Source of the DNA: Myxococcales bacterium
Lineage (GTDB): Bacteria > Myxococcota_A > Bradymonadia > Bradymonadales > GCA-2716585
Length of the DNA stretch: 64,000 nt
Assembly: GCA_002716585.1 (NCBI GenBank)
Contig: PBBL01000081.1
Coordinates: forward strand, 1-64,000
Reading direction: 5' to 3'
The notes under the pieces were generated by a model. The model was not told the origin of the DNA and searched no databases. It was given only the letters and a program-made list of their open reading frames with translations. Both the position numbers and the translations under genes were made by a program. Each line of letters opens with the position of its first letter. Position 1 is the stretch's first letter. Positions 10,203 through 17,468 of this stretch are shown here, one piece after another.

Positions 10203-11198
10203 TCAGAAGCAGAGCCCGAGATCTTCGAGCACCCCTCCCTGACCATCACTGAAGACGGGGCGACAGGTGGCCTGTCGGTCCCCGAAGCGCCCCCCGGCGC
10301 AGTCTCCCGGCACCTGGGGGCGGCAGTACACCGTGCAGACCGGGAACGACTCACCGCCCGTCCCAAAGTCCAGGCACTCGACTCCATCGTCGCACCAGCC
10401 AAACGCCGGGGCGCATGGCTCAAAAGGAGCGTCACCCTCGCGGGTGGAGACGCTGCACACCCCAGCGCCTCGGGTCAAAAACCCGCACGAGGTCCCAGCC
10501 GGACACTCGTCGTGGCCGAGCCACATGTCACACAGCGGCTGGCACCGCCCCTCGGACTCCCCCCGGGGGACCTCGCAGTAGGAGCCCGAGGCGCAGAGCC
10601 CCTCGATGGCGCGCGGCGAAGGCTCGCACGACGCCCCCTGCTCCACCAGCCCCGCCGAGAAGCAGAACCCCGAGAGGTTGCCAAACGGGATGCACGTCCC
10701 TCCGTAGGGGCCGATCCATGAGCAGGACGCGTCATCCGAGCACTCGCTCGGCATGCACAGCGACTGGCTCTGATCATCGACCGTCACCGACAGGCAGAAC
10801 GTCGCGCTCGGGCAGCTGTCCGGCGCGAAGGTCTCCTCGCAGCGGCTCAAGCAGACCCCGTTGTCCCCCTGCTCTAGGCGAGCGCAGACGAACTCCTCCT
10901 GTTGATCCATGGCGACGCGCGGATCCAGGCGGCATGCCGCGCCTTGACGCTCGCACAACGCCCCCCGGCACGCGTCAGGCTCCACACACGCCCCCGAGCA
11001 GCACACCTCGCCCTGAGCGCAGTCCAGCGTCTGGGCGCACTCCTGGGATGAGGATCCGGGGCGGTTGTTGGTGCGCGCGTCGACAGAGACGATGGGCTCG
11101 GAGACGTAGGTTCCGGTCTCGGGGACCCCGCACCCGAGGCACAGCAGGAGTGACCAGGTCACACGGGCTCTTACCAGGATGTGGAGGCGCTGGTTCAT
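10203..11198 (-). CDS. Cys-rich secreted lipoprotein
   Basis: The protein has 331 residues. The signal peptide with lipobox (LCLGC near residue 23) predicts a lipid-anchored envelope protein. The mature chain is packed with cysteines in repeated short spacings such as CAQTLDCAQGEVCCSGACV and CPAGTSCGFLTRGAGVC. This pattern is typical of disulfide-rich surface proteins abundant in Myxococcota-like genomes. No enzymatic motif is seen. It lies 13 bases upstream of the rhomboid gene on the same strand and may be co-transcribed with it. The Cys pattern resembles the lipoproteins at 26197 and 58105 in this window. Confidence 0.82.
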   Translation of the reverse strand: MNQRLHILVRARVTWSLLLCLGCGVPETGTYVSEPIVSVDARTNNRPGSSSQECAQTLDCAQGEVCCSGACVEPDACRGALCERQGAACRLDPRVAMDQQEEFVCARLEQGDNGVCLSRCEETFAPDSCPSATFCLSVTVDDQSQSLCMPSECSDDASCSWIGPYGGTCIPFGNLSGFCFSAGLVEQGASCEPSPRAIEGLCASGSYCEVPRGESEGRCQPLCDMWLGHDECPAGTSCGFLTRGAGVCSVSTREGDAPFEPCAPAFGWCDDGVECLDFGTGGESFPVCTVYCRPQVPGDCAGGRFGDRQATCRPVFSDGQGGVLEDLGLCF

Positions 11199-11491
11199 GG
11201 ACCCTCAAGGCGTCGCGGTCGGCGCTACACGCACACACTATAGATGCGCCGGGGGTGAGTTGCACATCTCACGGTGGTGCCATCGCCACAACAACCCGAG
11301 CCCGAGCGTGCTTCCCGACGGCGAGACGCTCCCCGGGTCGCCGCGCGGAGCGATGCGGGCACCGGAGCGCCGGGCTCGGGTGCCACCGCTTGACCCACCG
11401 AGGCTCGTGTGATTTACCTCGCGGGCACGATGACGGGGCCTCTCGGCCTCGACCCATGACACCCATCCACGCGCACAGCAAAGAGGCGGAC

Positions 11492-13567
11492 ATGCCCCGG
11501 ATAACCCTCCCTGATGGCAGCGTTCGAGAGTTCGATCAACCCGTGACGGCGGCCGATGTCGCCGCGGACATCGGCCCCGGGCTCGCCAAGGCGGCCCTCG
11601 GCGCTCGGATCAACGGCGAGCTGTCGGATCTGAGCGCGGTGATCGCGGAAGACGCCGAGCTGGCGCTCATCACCCCCCGCGAGCAGAACGGCGAGGTGGA
11701 CGCGGACGCGCTCTACCTGATCCGTCACAGCTGCGCCCACGTGATGGCCGAGGCGATCCAGCGCGTCGTCCCGGAGGCCCAGCTGGTCTATGGGCCGCCG
11801 ACCGACTCGGGCTTCTACTACGACATCTCCTTCGCGGACGGCCGCCCGCTGACCACGAACGACTTCGACGCGATCGAAGCCGAGATGAAGAAGATCATCA
11901 AGGAGGATCGGGCCTTCACCCGCTACGAGCTGGGGACGGACGAGGGCCTCGAGAAGCTCCGCGAGGAGGGCAGCAAGTACAAGATCGACAACGCCGAGCG
12001 CGCCATCGAGGCGGGCAGCGACACGTTGAGCTGGTACGCGACCGGCACCCCGGGGGAGAACTGGGAGGATCTGTGCCGCGGCCCGCACGTGCCGAGCACC
12101 AAGGCGATCGGAGCCTTCAAGCTCATGAGCCTGGCGGCCAGCTACTGGCACGGCGACGCCAACTCCGATCACCTGACCCGGGTCTACGGGACCGCCTTCC
12201 CACACAAGAAGCAGCTCAAGCGCCACCTCAAGCAGCTGGAGGAGGCCCGCAAGCGCGACCACCGCCGCGTCGGGCGCGAGCTTCAGCTGTTCCACATCGA
12301 CGAGATGGTCGGCCAGGGGCTGATCCTCTGGACCCCGAAGGGGGCGACCGTCCGGCGCGAGCTGGAGGACTTCATCCGCGCCGAGCTGATCAAGCAGGGC
12401 TACGACATCGTCTACACGCCCCACATCGGCAAGCTCGACCTGTACAAGACCTCCGGGCACTTCCCCTACTACCAGGACAGCCAGTACCCGCCGATGGTGC
12501 ACGGCGACTACCTCAAGAAGCTGGCGGACGAGGGGTGCACCTGCGCGGAGCTGTCGAACTCCATGCGCGAGGGGACGATCGACGGCTACCTGCTCAAGCC
12601 AATGAACTGCCCCCACCACATCCGGATCTTCGCCAGCCAGCACCGCTCCTACCGCGACCTGCCGATCCGGCTCGCCGAGTTCGGCACGGTCTACCGGTGG
12701 GAGCAGTCCGGCGAGATCGGCGGGCTCACGCGCGTGCGCGGGTTCACCCAGGACGACGCCCACCTGTTCTGCACCGAGGATCAGGTCGGCGACGAGATCA
12801 TGGGGTGCCTGGAGCTGGTCAAGCTGATCTTCGGCACGCTGGGGATGGACGACTACAAGGTCCGGGTCAGCCTCCGCGACCCGGACAGCACCAAGTACGT
12901 CGGCACCCCGGAGGTCTGGGACAAGGCCGAGGCGGCCTGCCGCCAGGCCGTGAAGACGCTCGGCGTGCCCTACTTCGAGGCGCCCGGCGAGGCGGCGTTC
13001 TATGGGCCGAAGATCGACTTCATCGTGCGGGACGTGGTGGGCCGCGAGTGGCAGCTCGGCACCATCCAGGTCGATTACAACCTGCCCGAGCGCTTCGACC
13101 TCTCCTACATCGGCTCAGACAACGAGGCGCACCGGCCGGTCATGGTCCACCGCGCCCCGTTTGGCTCGATGGAGCGCTTCGTCGGGGTGCTGATCGAGCA
13201 CTTCGCGGGGGCCTTCCCCACCTGGCTGGCGCCGGAGCAGGTGCGGGTGCTGACCATCAGCGAAAAGAGCACCGAGTACGGCGAGGCCGTGCTGCGGCGC
13301 CTCAAAGAGATCGGCCTGCGGACGAGCCTCGACAACAGCGGCGACCGGGTGCAGGCCAAGATCCGCACCGCCGCGCTGGAGAAGATCCCCTACCAGCTCG
13401 TGGTCGGCCCTCGCGACGCGGAGAAGAACGTCGTCAGCGTTCGCGCCCACGGCATCGACAAGAACCTGGGCACGATGCCCCTCGATCAGTTCGTGGAGCT
13501 GATCAGCCAGGAGCGTGACCAGCGGCTCGCCCAGTCGCCGATCGTCGCCCACTTCAAGGGCGACTGA
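11492..13567 (+). CDS. thrS: threonyl-tRNA synthetase
   Basis: This class II synthetase of 691 residues charges tRNA-Thr. A TGS domain covers about residues 1-62. The editing domain carries the HxxxH motif (His79 and His83 in RHSCAHVMAEA). The catalytic core contains LKPMNCPHH, whose Cys is a zinc ligand, and EFGTVYRWEQSGEIGGLTRV (motif 2). An anticodon-binding domain ends the protein. It is longer than the usual 640-650 residues. Part of the excess is an insertion before the zinc Cys, around KKLADEGCTCAELSNSM. NCPHH replaces the commoner NCPGH. ATG 11492 has AGAGG upstream; an ATG at 11456 in the same frame is a less likely start. Confidence 0.96.
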   Translation: MPRITLPDGSVREFDQPVTAADVAADIGPGLAKAALGARINGELSDLSAVIAEDAELALITPREQNGEVDADALYLIRHSCAHVMAEAIQRVVPEAQLVYGPPTDSGFYYDISFADGRPLTTNDFDAIEAEMKKIIKEDRAFTRYELGTDEGLEKLREEGSKYKIDNAERAIEAGSDTLSWYATGTPGENWEDLCRGPHVPSTKAIGAFKLMSLAASYWHGDANSDHLTRVYGTAFPHKKQLKRHLKQLEEARKRDHRRVGRELQLFHIDEMVGQGLILWTPKGATVRRELEDFIRAELIKQGYDIVYTPHIGKLDLYKTSGHFPYYQDSQYPPMVHGDYLKKLADEGCTCAELSNSMREGTIDGYLLKPMNCPHHIRIFASQHRSYRDLPIRLAEFGTVYRWEQSGEIGGLTRVRGFTQDDAHLFCTEDQVGDEIMGCLELVKLIFGTLGMDDYKVRVSLRDPDSTKYVGTPEVWDKAEAACRQAVKTLGVPYFEAPGEAAFYGPKIDFIVRDVVGREWQLGTIQVDYNLPERFDLSYIGSDNEAHRPVMVHRAPFGSMERFVGVLIEHFAGAFPTWLAPEQVRVLTISEKSTEYGEAVLRRLKEIGLRTSLDNSGDRVQAKIRTAALEKIPYQLVVGPRDAEKNVVSVRAHGIDKNLGTMPLDQFVELISQERDQRLAQSPIVAHFKGD

Positions 13568-13629
13568 CTCCACGCCTTAGACAGCCATCTAGCTGTTTAG
13601 CGAATCCTATCGCACCGAAAGGGCCTTCC

Positions 13630-13657
13630 GAGCCCCCACAGCGAAAAATCGGGGCTC
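13630..13657 (+). terminator. hairpin downstream of thrS
   Basis: GAGCCCC (13630-13636) pairs with GGGGCTC (13651-13657) across a 14-base loop. There is no T-run, so it is a weak candidate. A smaller hairpin (AGACAGC/GCTGTTT, 13579-13598) lies closer to the stop. The spacer 13568-13727 shows no gene. Confidence 0.35.
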
Positions 13658-13727
13658 CGCAACCTGGCACGCGACTTGAAATATAGAAGCGCGTCGCGGC
13701 GGCGGCGCCTTGCGCTCGCCGCTGTGT

Positions 13728-13860
13728 GGGGGTCGGACAGAAGGTTGGTCCTTCACTTCTATTGAAAAGAAGAAGTCTTCAACTGGCATCCGAACTCGGT
13801 CTCCACGCGGGATTCACCTCGTGCTGCCCACACGCTGTGGTTCGATTCCACACGACCCCC
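13728..13860 (+). ncRNA. tRNA-like RNA with an 8-bp acceptor-like stem and a long insert
   Basis: GGGGGTCG (13728-13735) pairs perfectly with CGACCCCC (13853-13860). Directly inside is a canonical T arm: TGTGG, loop TTCGATT, CCACA (13836-13852). On the 5' side follow GAAGG-TTGGT-CCTTC (13740-13754, D-arm position) and CTTCT-ATTGAAA-AGAAG (13756-13772, anticodon-arm position, triplet TGA). A 63-base segment then replaces the variable loop and contains a hairpin at 13804-13823. The 8+5 bp arrangement recalls tRNA-Sec, but no UCA loop is present at that position, and CCA is not encoded. It lies just before two normal tRNA genes and a Ro60-like gene, so a bacterial Y RNA with a tRNA-like module is an alternative. 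Other options are an aberrant tRNA or a decayed one. The fold is seen in the sequence; the function is not known. Confidence 0.45.
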
Positions 13861-13891
13861 TTGTCTCTGTCCAACCAGGCTGAGCTCACAC

Positions 13892-13965
13892 GCCACTGTA
13901 GCTCATCAGGTTAGAGCGACGGTCTCTTAAACCGTAGGGAGCAGGTTCAAATCCTGTCAATGGCT
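13892..13965 (+). tRNA. tRNA-Lys (anticodon CTT)
   Basis: A standard cloverleaf is present. The acceptor GCCACTG pairs with CAATGGC (one C-A mismatch), and the D arm is GCTC...GAGC. The anticodon stem ACGGT/ACCGT holds loop CTCTTAA, giving CTT, which reads AAG. The T arm is GCAGG-TTCAAAT-CCTGT. CCA is not encoded. It lies 64 bases before tRNA-Tyr and is probably in the same transcript. Confidence 0.9.
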
Positions 13966-14029
13966 CCGCCCGCCGGTTCGCCGGTGGGCAACCCATACCC
14001 AGCTCGCCTCCTCGGACAGAGGCATTCAT

Positions 14030-14113
14030 GGAGCGGCCGGCGCACGTGGCGAGCCCATCTGGCTGTAATCCAGACGCCGAGAGGCTGTGGGGGTTCGACT
14101 CCCTCCCGCTCCC
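14030..14113 (+). tRNA. tRNA-Tyr (anticodon GTA)
   Basis: A class II cloverleaf of 84 bases is present. The acceptor GGAGCGG pairs with CCGCTCC, and the anticodon stem TCTGG/CCAGA carries loop CTGTAAT. The long variable arm CGCCGAGAGGCTGTG is expected for bacterial tRNA-Tyr. The T arm is GGGGG-TTCGACT-CCCTC. CCA is not encoded. Confidence 0.93.
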
Positions 14114-14126
14114 CTTATCCCATCCT

Positions 14127-14151
14127 GCCAGCCCTCCATGAGGGGGCTGGC
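14127..14151 (+). terminator. hairpin downstream of tRNA-Tyr
   Basis: GCCAGCCC (14127-14134) pairs with GGGCTGGC (14144-14151) around a 9-base loop, giving an 8-bp GC-rich stem just after the tRNA pair. No T-run follows, so it may be a processing or partial-termination structure. The rest of the spacer up to 14231 shows no gene. Confidence 0.45.
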
Positions 14152-14231
14152 GCGACATGACCCCGACTCACCCCCTCGCCAGATCGGCGCGGGGGTTCTC
14201 TTTGTGGGCTCGTCAACCAGGAGGCGCCGTC

Positions 14232-16094
14232 ATGACCCTCGATCCACAGCGACTGGAAGCGCTCGGGCCTGCCGAACGCATCATCGAAACCCTCACTCGC
14301 CACGCCGACCACATGGTCCACAACCGCCCCGGGCTCGTTCGACGGGAAACCTCGTCCCCGACCGGGATCGCCTGGTCGCCTGTCACCCACGTCGATGAGG
14401 ACGAGGGGCGCGTGGTCTACGGGCTCGTGAAGCAGAGCAAGAAGACGCGCCGCGTGCGGCTCGGGCTCCTCGGTGAGGACGGTCAGGTGCGCCACGGCGA
14501 CGCGGTGGTCGGCCGATACCAGGCGCCCGGGCTGGTGCCCGAGACCACGGCGTGGCTCTACCGTCAGGTGGCCAACGTCTACGCGCTGGACAACGAGTTC
14601 GTCGCGCGCTGGGCGTCCTGGGCCTTCACCCAGGAGAACCGCGACCTGAAGGTCGTGCTGGCCGCGTTCATGCTGGTGCAGCCCCGCTGCGGGGAGCCGG
14701 TGCGCGATGGCGGGGAGGTCGTGTTCTTCGACGACGACCTCCGCGACATCGGCGAGGCGATGTGCCTGCTCCGCCGTCGGGACGGGCGCGACCTCAACCC
14801 GAAGCTGCTGCTGCGGGTCGGGGAGGTGCTGGAGCTGCCGGAGGTCGCGGCGATCAACCGTGAGCTGGGGTTCGGGCGCTCGACGCGCAACCCCTTCCTC
14901 GGTCGGTGGCCCAAGGCGGTGACCCGGTGGCTGCGCAACCGCGAGCAGAACCCGAAGCTGCTGGGCGGCCTGGTCAAGGCGGGCTTTCGTCGGACGGTCA
15001 TGCGGCTGTCTCAGAAGGTGGGCTACAAGCCCGCGACGGAGCGCTTCTTCATGACCCTGCGCTGGCGACAGAAGCAGGCGCGCGACGGGCGCCGCACCCT
15101 CGCGATCGGTCGGGAGGTGCGCGCCGCCGAGAGCTGGGAGGGGCTCAGCGAGCGCCAGATCTGCGAGCGGATCATGGCCACGCGCCCGAACTACAAGCGG
15201 ATCGTGGGGCTGCTGCCAAGCGAGCCAGGCTTGACGCGGGCGATCATGGCCGCGGCCATCGAGGCCGGCGGCGTCTCCAAGGCGGACCTGATCATCCTGA
15301 CGCCGACGCTTGAGGAGCTTGGGCTGCTCGACGTGCCCGCGGTGGGCGAGCGGTGGCAGGGGGCGATGGAGGAGGCCGAGAACCAGCGCGCCGCCAACAT
15401 CGCCGCGCGGGTGCGCGCCGAGGCGGTCGCCGAGAAGCTCCAGGAGGCGGCGGACGGCGCGGTCAAGCGCGCCGTCGCCGAGGTGGTCCGTGGGCTTCGG
15501 ATCTACGTCTTCGTGGACAAGTCCGGGTCGATGGACGGCGCCATCGAGCGCGCGAAGTCGTGTCTGTCGCAGTTCCTCCAGGGCTTCCCGCTGGAGAAGA
15601 CGCACGTCGCGGTGTTCAACACCGTCGGGCGCGAGGTGACGATCAAGCAGGCGTCGGCCGCCGGGGTCACGCAGGCGTTCCGAGGGCACCGCGCGGGCGG
15701 GGGCACCAGCTACGGCGCAGGCGTCCGCGCGCTGAGCCGCTACACGCCCGAGCCCGACGAAGACGCGCTGTTCCTCTTCGTCGGCGATCAGCTCGCGAGC
15801 GCCTTCGCCAAGGAGGTGCAGGAGAGCGGCTTGCGCCCGGTCGCCTTCGGGATGCTGCACATCGACTCCCCGGGCTACACGGGCGCGGGGAAGTGCGTCG
15901 AGCAGACCGCGTCCCAGCTCGGGATCCCGTGCTTCCCAATCGACGAGGCGATCTTCGCCGATCCCTACGCCGTGACGAGGACGTTGAGGCACCTGATCGC
16001 CTCGACGCCCGCGCTCGCCTCGGTCAGTCGGCGCCGGTCGCTGGTCGAGACGATCCTGAACACGGAGCTGCTCCAGAAGCCCATGTGGGCGTGA
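14232..16094 (+). CDS. helical domain + vWA protein, TROVE/Ro60-like architecture
   Basis: The protein has 620 residues. The first 380 or so are mostly helical, with helix pairs around residues 95-330. A vWA domain follows with a complete metal-ion-dependent adhesion site: D429-x-S431-x-S433 in VDKSGSMD, T492 in GGGTSYG and D519 in FVGDQ. A helical-repeat region followed by a MIDAS vWA domain is the arrangement of Ro60/TROVE proteins, which bind misfolded and Y RNAs. The TROVE part is inferred from architecture and context, not from a clear motif. ATG 14232 has AGGAGG seven bases upstream; the upstream frame to 14157 has no such site. It is the first gene of a tandem set with an unknown protein, a ubiquitin-like protein and an E1-like enzyme. 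tRNA genes and a tRNA-like RNA lie just before it. Confidence 0.72.
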   Translation: MTLDPQRLEALGPAERIIETLTRHADHMVHNRPGLVRRETSSPTGIAWSPVTHVDEDEGRVVYGLVKQSKKTRRVRLGLLGEDGQVRHGDAVVGRYQAPGLVPETTAWLYRQVANVYALDNEFVARWASWAFTQENRDLKVVLAAFMLVQPRCGEPVRDGGEVVFFDDDLRDIGEAMCLLRRRDGRDLNPKLLLRVGEVLELPEVAAINRELGFGRSTRNPFLGRWPKAVTRWLRNREQNPKLLGGLVKAGFRRTVMRLSQKVGYKPATERFFMTLRWRQKQARDGRRTLAIGREVRAAESWEGLSERQICERIMATRPNYKRIVGLLPSEPGLTRAIMAAAIEAGGVSKADLIILTPTLEELGLLDVPAVGERWQGAMEEAENQRAANIAARVRAEAVAEKLQEAADGAVKRAVAEVVRGLRIYVFVDKSGSMDGAIERAKSCLSQFLQGFPLEKTHVAVFNTVGREVTIKQASAAGVTQAFRGHRAGGGTSYGAGVRALSRYTPEPDEDALFLFVGDQLASAFAKEVQESGLRPVAFGMLHIDSPGYTGAGKCVEQTASQLGIPCFPIDEAIFADPYAVTRTLRHLIASTPALASVSRRRSLVETILNTELLQKPMWA

Positions 16095-16152
16095 CGACCG
16101 CCCGGGGTTTCTCCGCGGAGAGACCCCGGGCGGATCGATATCGGAGGTGATC

Positions 16153-17136
16153 ATGACAACCCAGGACGCGTGGATGGCGCTGCTCAGCCAGGACGAGGTC
16201 CTCGCGCTGCCCTGGACAGGGGGGCGCGCGCTGCGAGGCGACGGGCGCGTGTGGTCCATTCGAGGGCCGCTCCCCGATGAGCACGGCTGGCATGCCTTCA
16301 CCATCAACGGCTCGCGGCGCGCCCGGTGGCGTGAGCCCGCCGCCCCTTCGCCCGAGCGCCTGGAGCGCTACCCGATGCGGCGAGGTTACCTCGTCGGCGA
16401 TCGGCTGATCCCGGACAGCGCTCGACCGCTGCCGCGAGCGATCTCGGATCGCTCGCGGCCGCCGCAAACGATCCGAGATCGCTCGCGGCGCCCAGGCCGC
16501 GCTCAGCTGCTGGAGCAGACCACCCCGCTGGGGCTCGTCCAGCCGGGCCTGCCTCGCTTCAGCCGGATCGGCGCGGTGCATTACGAGGGGGCGACCTGGC
16601 TCTACGCGCGCCAGGAGTTCCCGCTGGGGCCTGAGCTGTCGGTCAGCGACGCGTTCGCCGACCGACAGCCTGAGATCAGCGGGATCGAAGGGGTCACGCC
16701 CGCGCTGGAGCTGGCGTTTCAAATCGAGAGCTGGCGGCGCGACCGGGCCGAGTATGAGCGCGCGCTCGCTCAGGAGCGGCGCGAGGCCGCCGCCCGCGCC
16801 CAGCGACACATCGAGCAGATCCGCACCGGCGCAGGCCGCCGCCAGTTGGCGGCGGAGAACTTCGAGGCGGCGGCCAGAGCGGCGCTCCACATCTCGGGCG
16901 CGGAGCTGCTCGATCATCACCCCGCGGCGCGGCGCGGCGAGGCCTCGGTTCGGTTCCGCTACCAGCACCGCCGCTTCTCGTGCGTGGTGGACACCGCCAC
17001 CCTGCGGATCATCGACGCGGGCATCTGCCTCGAAGATCACGCCACGGGTGAGCGCGGCGACACCTACTTCACGCTGGAGTCGTTGCCAGCGGTCATCTCC
17101 CAGGCGCTCCAGGAGGGGAGCCTGGTCGTCTTCTGA
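16153..17136 (+). CDS. unknown protein in the ubiquitin-like/E1 cassette
   Basis: This 327-residue cytoplasmic protein is not recognised. It has an N-terminal block of about 75 residues, then an Arg/Ser-rich stretch at about 95-115 (AISDRSR and IRDRSRR) encoded by a perfect inverted repeat. A charged helix follows at about 193-250 (YERALAQERREAAARAQRH). A beta-rich C-terminal region of about 80 residues then carries two cysteines, Cys277 in RFSCVVD and Cys292 in AGICLED. ATG 16153 is chosen over a GTG two codons earlier, because GGAGG sits five bases before it. The position between the vWA gene and the ubiquitin-like gene would suit a conjugating or adaptor protein, and the C-terminal cysteines could be active. 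No E2 signature can be seen, so this is speculation. Confidence 0.7.
   Translation: MTTQDAWMALLSQDEVLALPWTGGRALRGDGRVWSIRGPLPDEHGWHAFTINGSRRARWREPAAPSPERLERYPMRRGYLVGDRLIPDSARPLPRAISDRSRPPQTIRDRSRRPGRAQLLEQTTPLGLVQPGLPRFSRIGAVHYEGATWLYARQEFPLGPELSVSDAFADRQPEISGIEGVTPALELAFQIESWRRDRAEYERALAQERREAAARAQRHIEQIRTGAGRRQLAAENFEAAARAALHISGAELLDHHPAARRGEASVRFRYQHRRFSCVVDTATLRIIDAGICLEDHATGERGDTYFTLESLPAVISQALQEGSLVVF
16432..16488. repeat. perfect 20-bp inverted repeat inside a coding region
   Basis: CCGCGAGCGATCTCGGATCG (16432-16451) and its exact reverse complement (16469-16488) flank 17 bases. The 13-mer GATCGCTCGCGGC also occurs as a direct repeat (16448-16460 and 16478-16490). The repeat is in frame and encodes an Arg/Ser-rich insert between two better-structured parts of the protein. 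It looks like a small palindromic element that landed in the gene without breaking it. Confidence 0.9.
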
Positions 17137-17175
17137 CGCTCACAGCGAGCACCACCCGATCCACAGGAGGACCCC

Positions 17176-17445
17176 ATGAGCACCACTCACCCCCGGCGCC
17201 ACGAAGCGCGCGTCAACATCACCCTCAACGGTCAGAACGGCGACATGAGCGACCCGGTCCCGTTCGACGCCACCGATCAACAGATCAAGCACTGGTCGCT
17301 TGAGGCGATCCGCTCAGGCACGGTCTCCGGGATCTCGCCTCGCGTCGCAGGGAGCCTGGAGGGCTGCGTGATCGACAGGTTCCCCGCGACCGCGACCGTC
17401 CCGGTGAACCGGATCTTCGTCCGCCCAAGGACCCCGTTTGGCTGA
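17176..17445 (+). CDS. small ubiquitin-like (beta-grasp) protein ending in glycine
   Basis: The protein has 89 residues. The predicted layout is strand (ARVNITLNGQ), strand (DPVPFDAT), helix (QQIKHWSLEAIRSGTVSGI), then strands ending in VNRIFVRPRTPFG, with a glycine as the very last residue (Gly89). This order, the size and the bare C-terminal Gly fit prokaryotic ubiquitin-like proteins that are adenylated by ThiF/E1-type enzymes. The next gene is such an enzyme, 23 bases downstream. AGGAGG precedes the ATG. The fold is inferred from pattern and neighbours; sequence identity to ubiquitin is not visible. Confidence 0.68.
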   Translation: MSTTHPRRHEARVNITLNGQNGDMSDPVPFDATDQQIKHWSLEAIRSGTVSGISPRVAGSLEGCVIDRFPATATVPVNRIFVRPRTPFG

Positions 17446-17468
17446 CCCTCACCCTGGAGGCACGGACC

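Noticed and set aside
13728-13860. Selenocysteine tRNA or tmRNA
   Set aside because: The 8+5 stem fits tRNA-Sec, but no UCA anticodon loop sits in a 5-bp stem. It is far too short for tmRNA and has no tag frame, so it is kept as a tRNA-like RNA of unknown class.
14115-16307. A 730-codon open frame antisense to the vWA gene
   Set aside because: It runs over the tRNA-Tyr flank and two genes, with no motif and no start signal. The vWA gene has a strong ribosome-binding site and a complete MIDAS.
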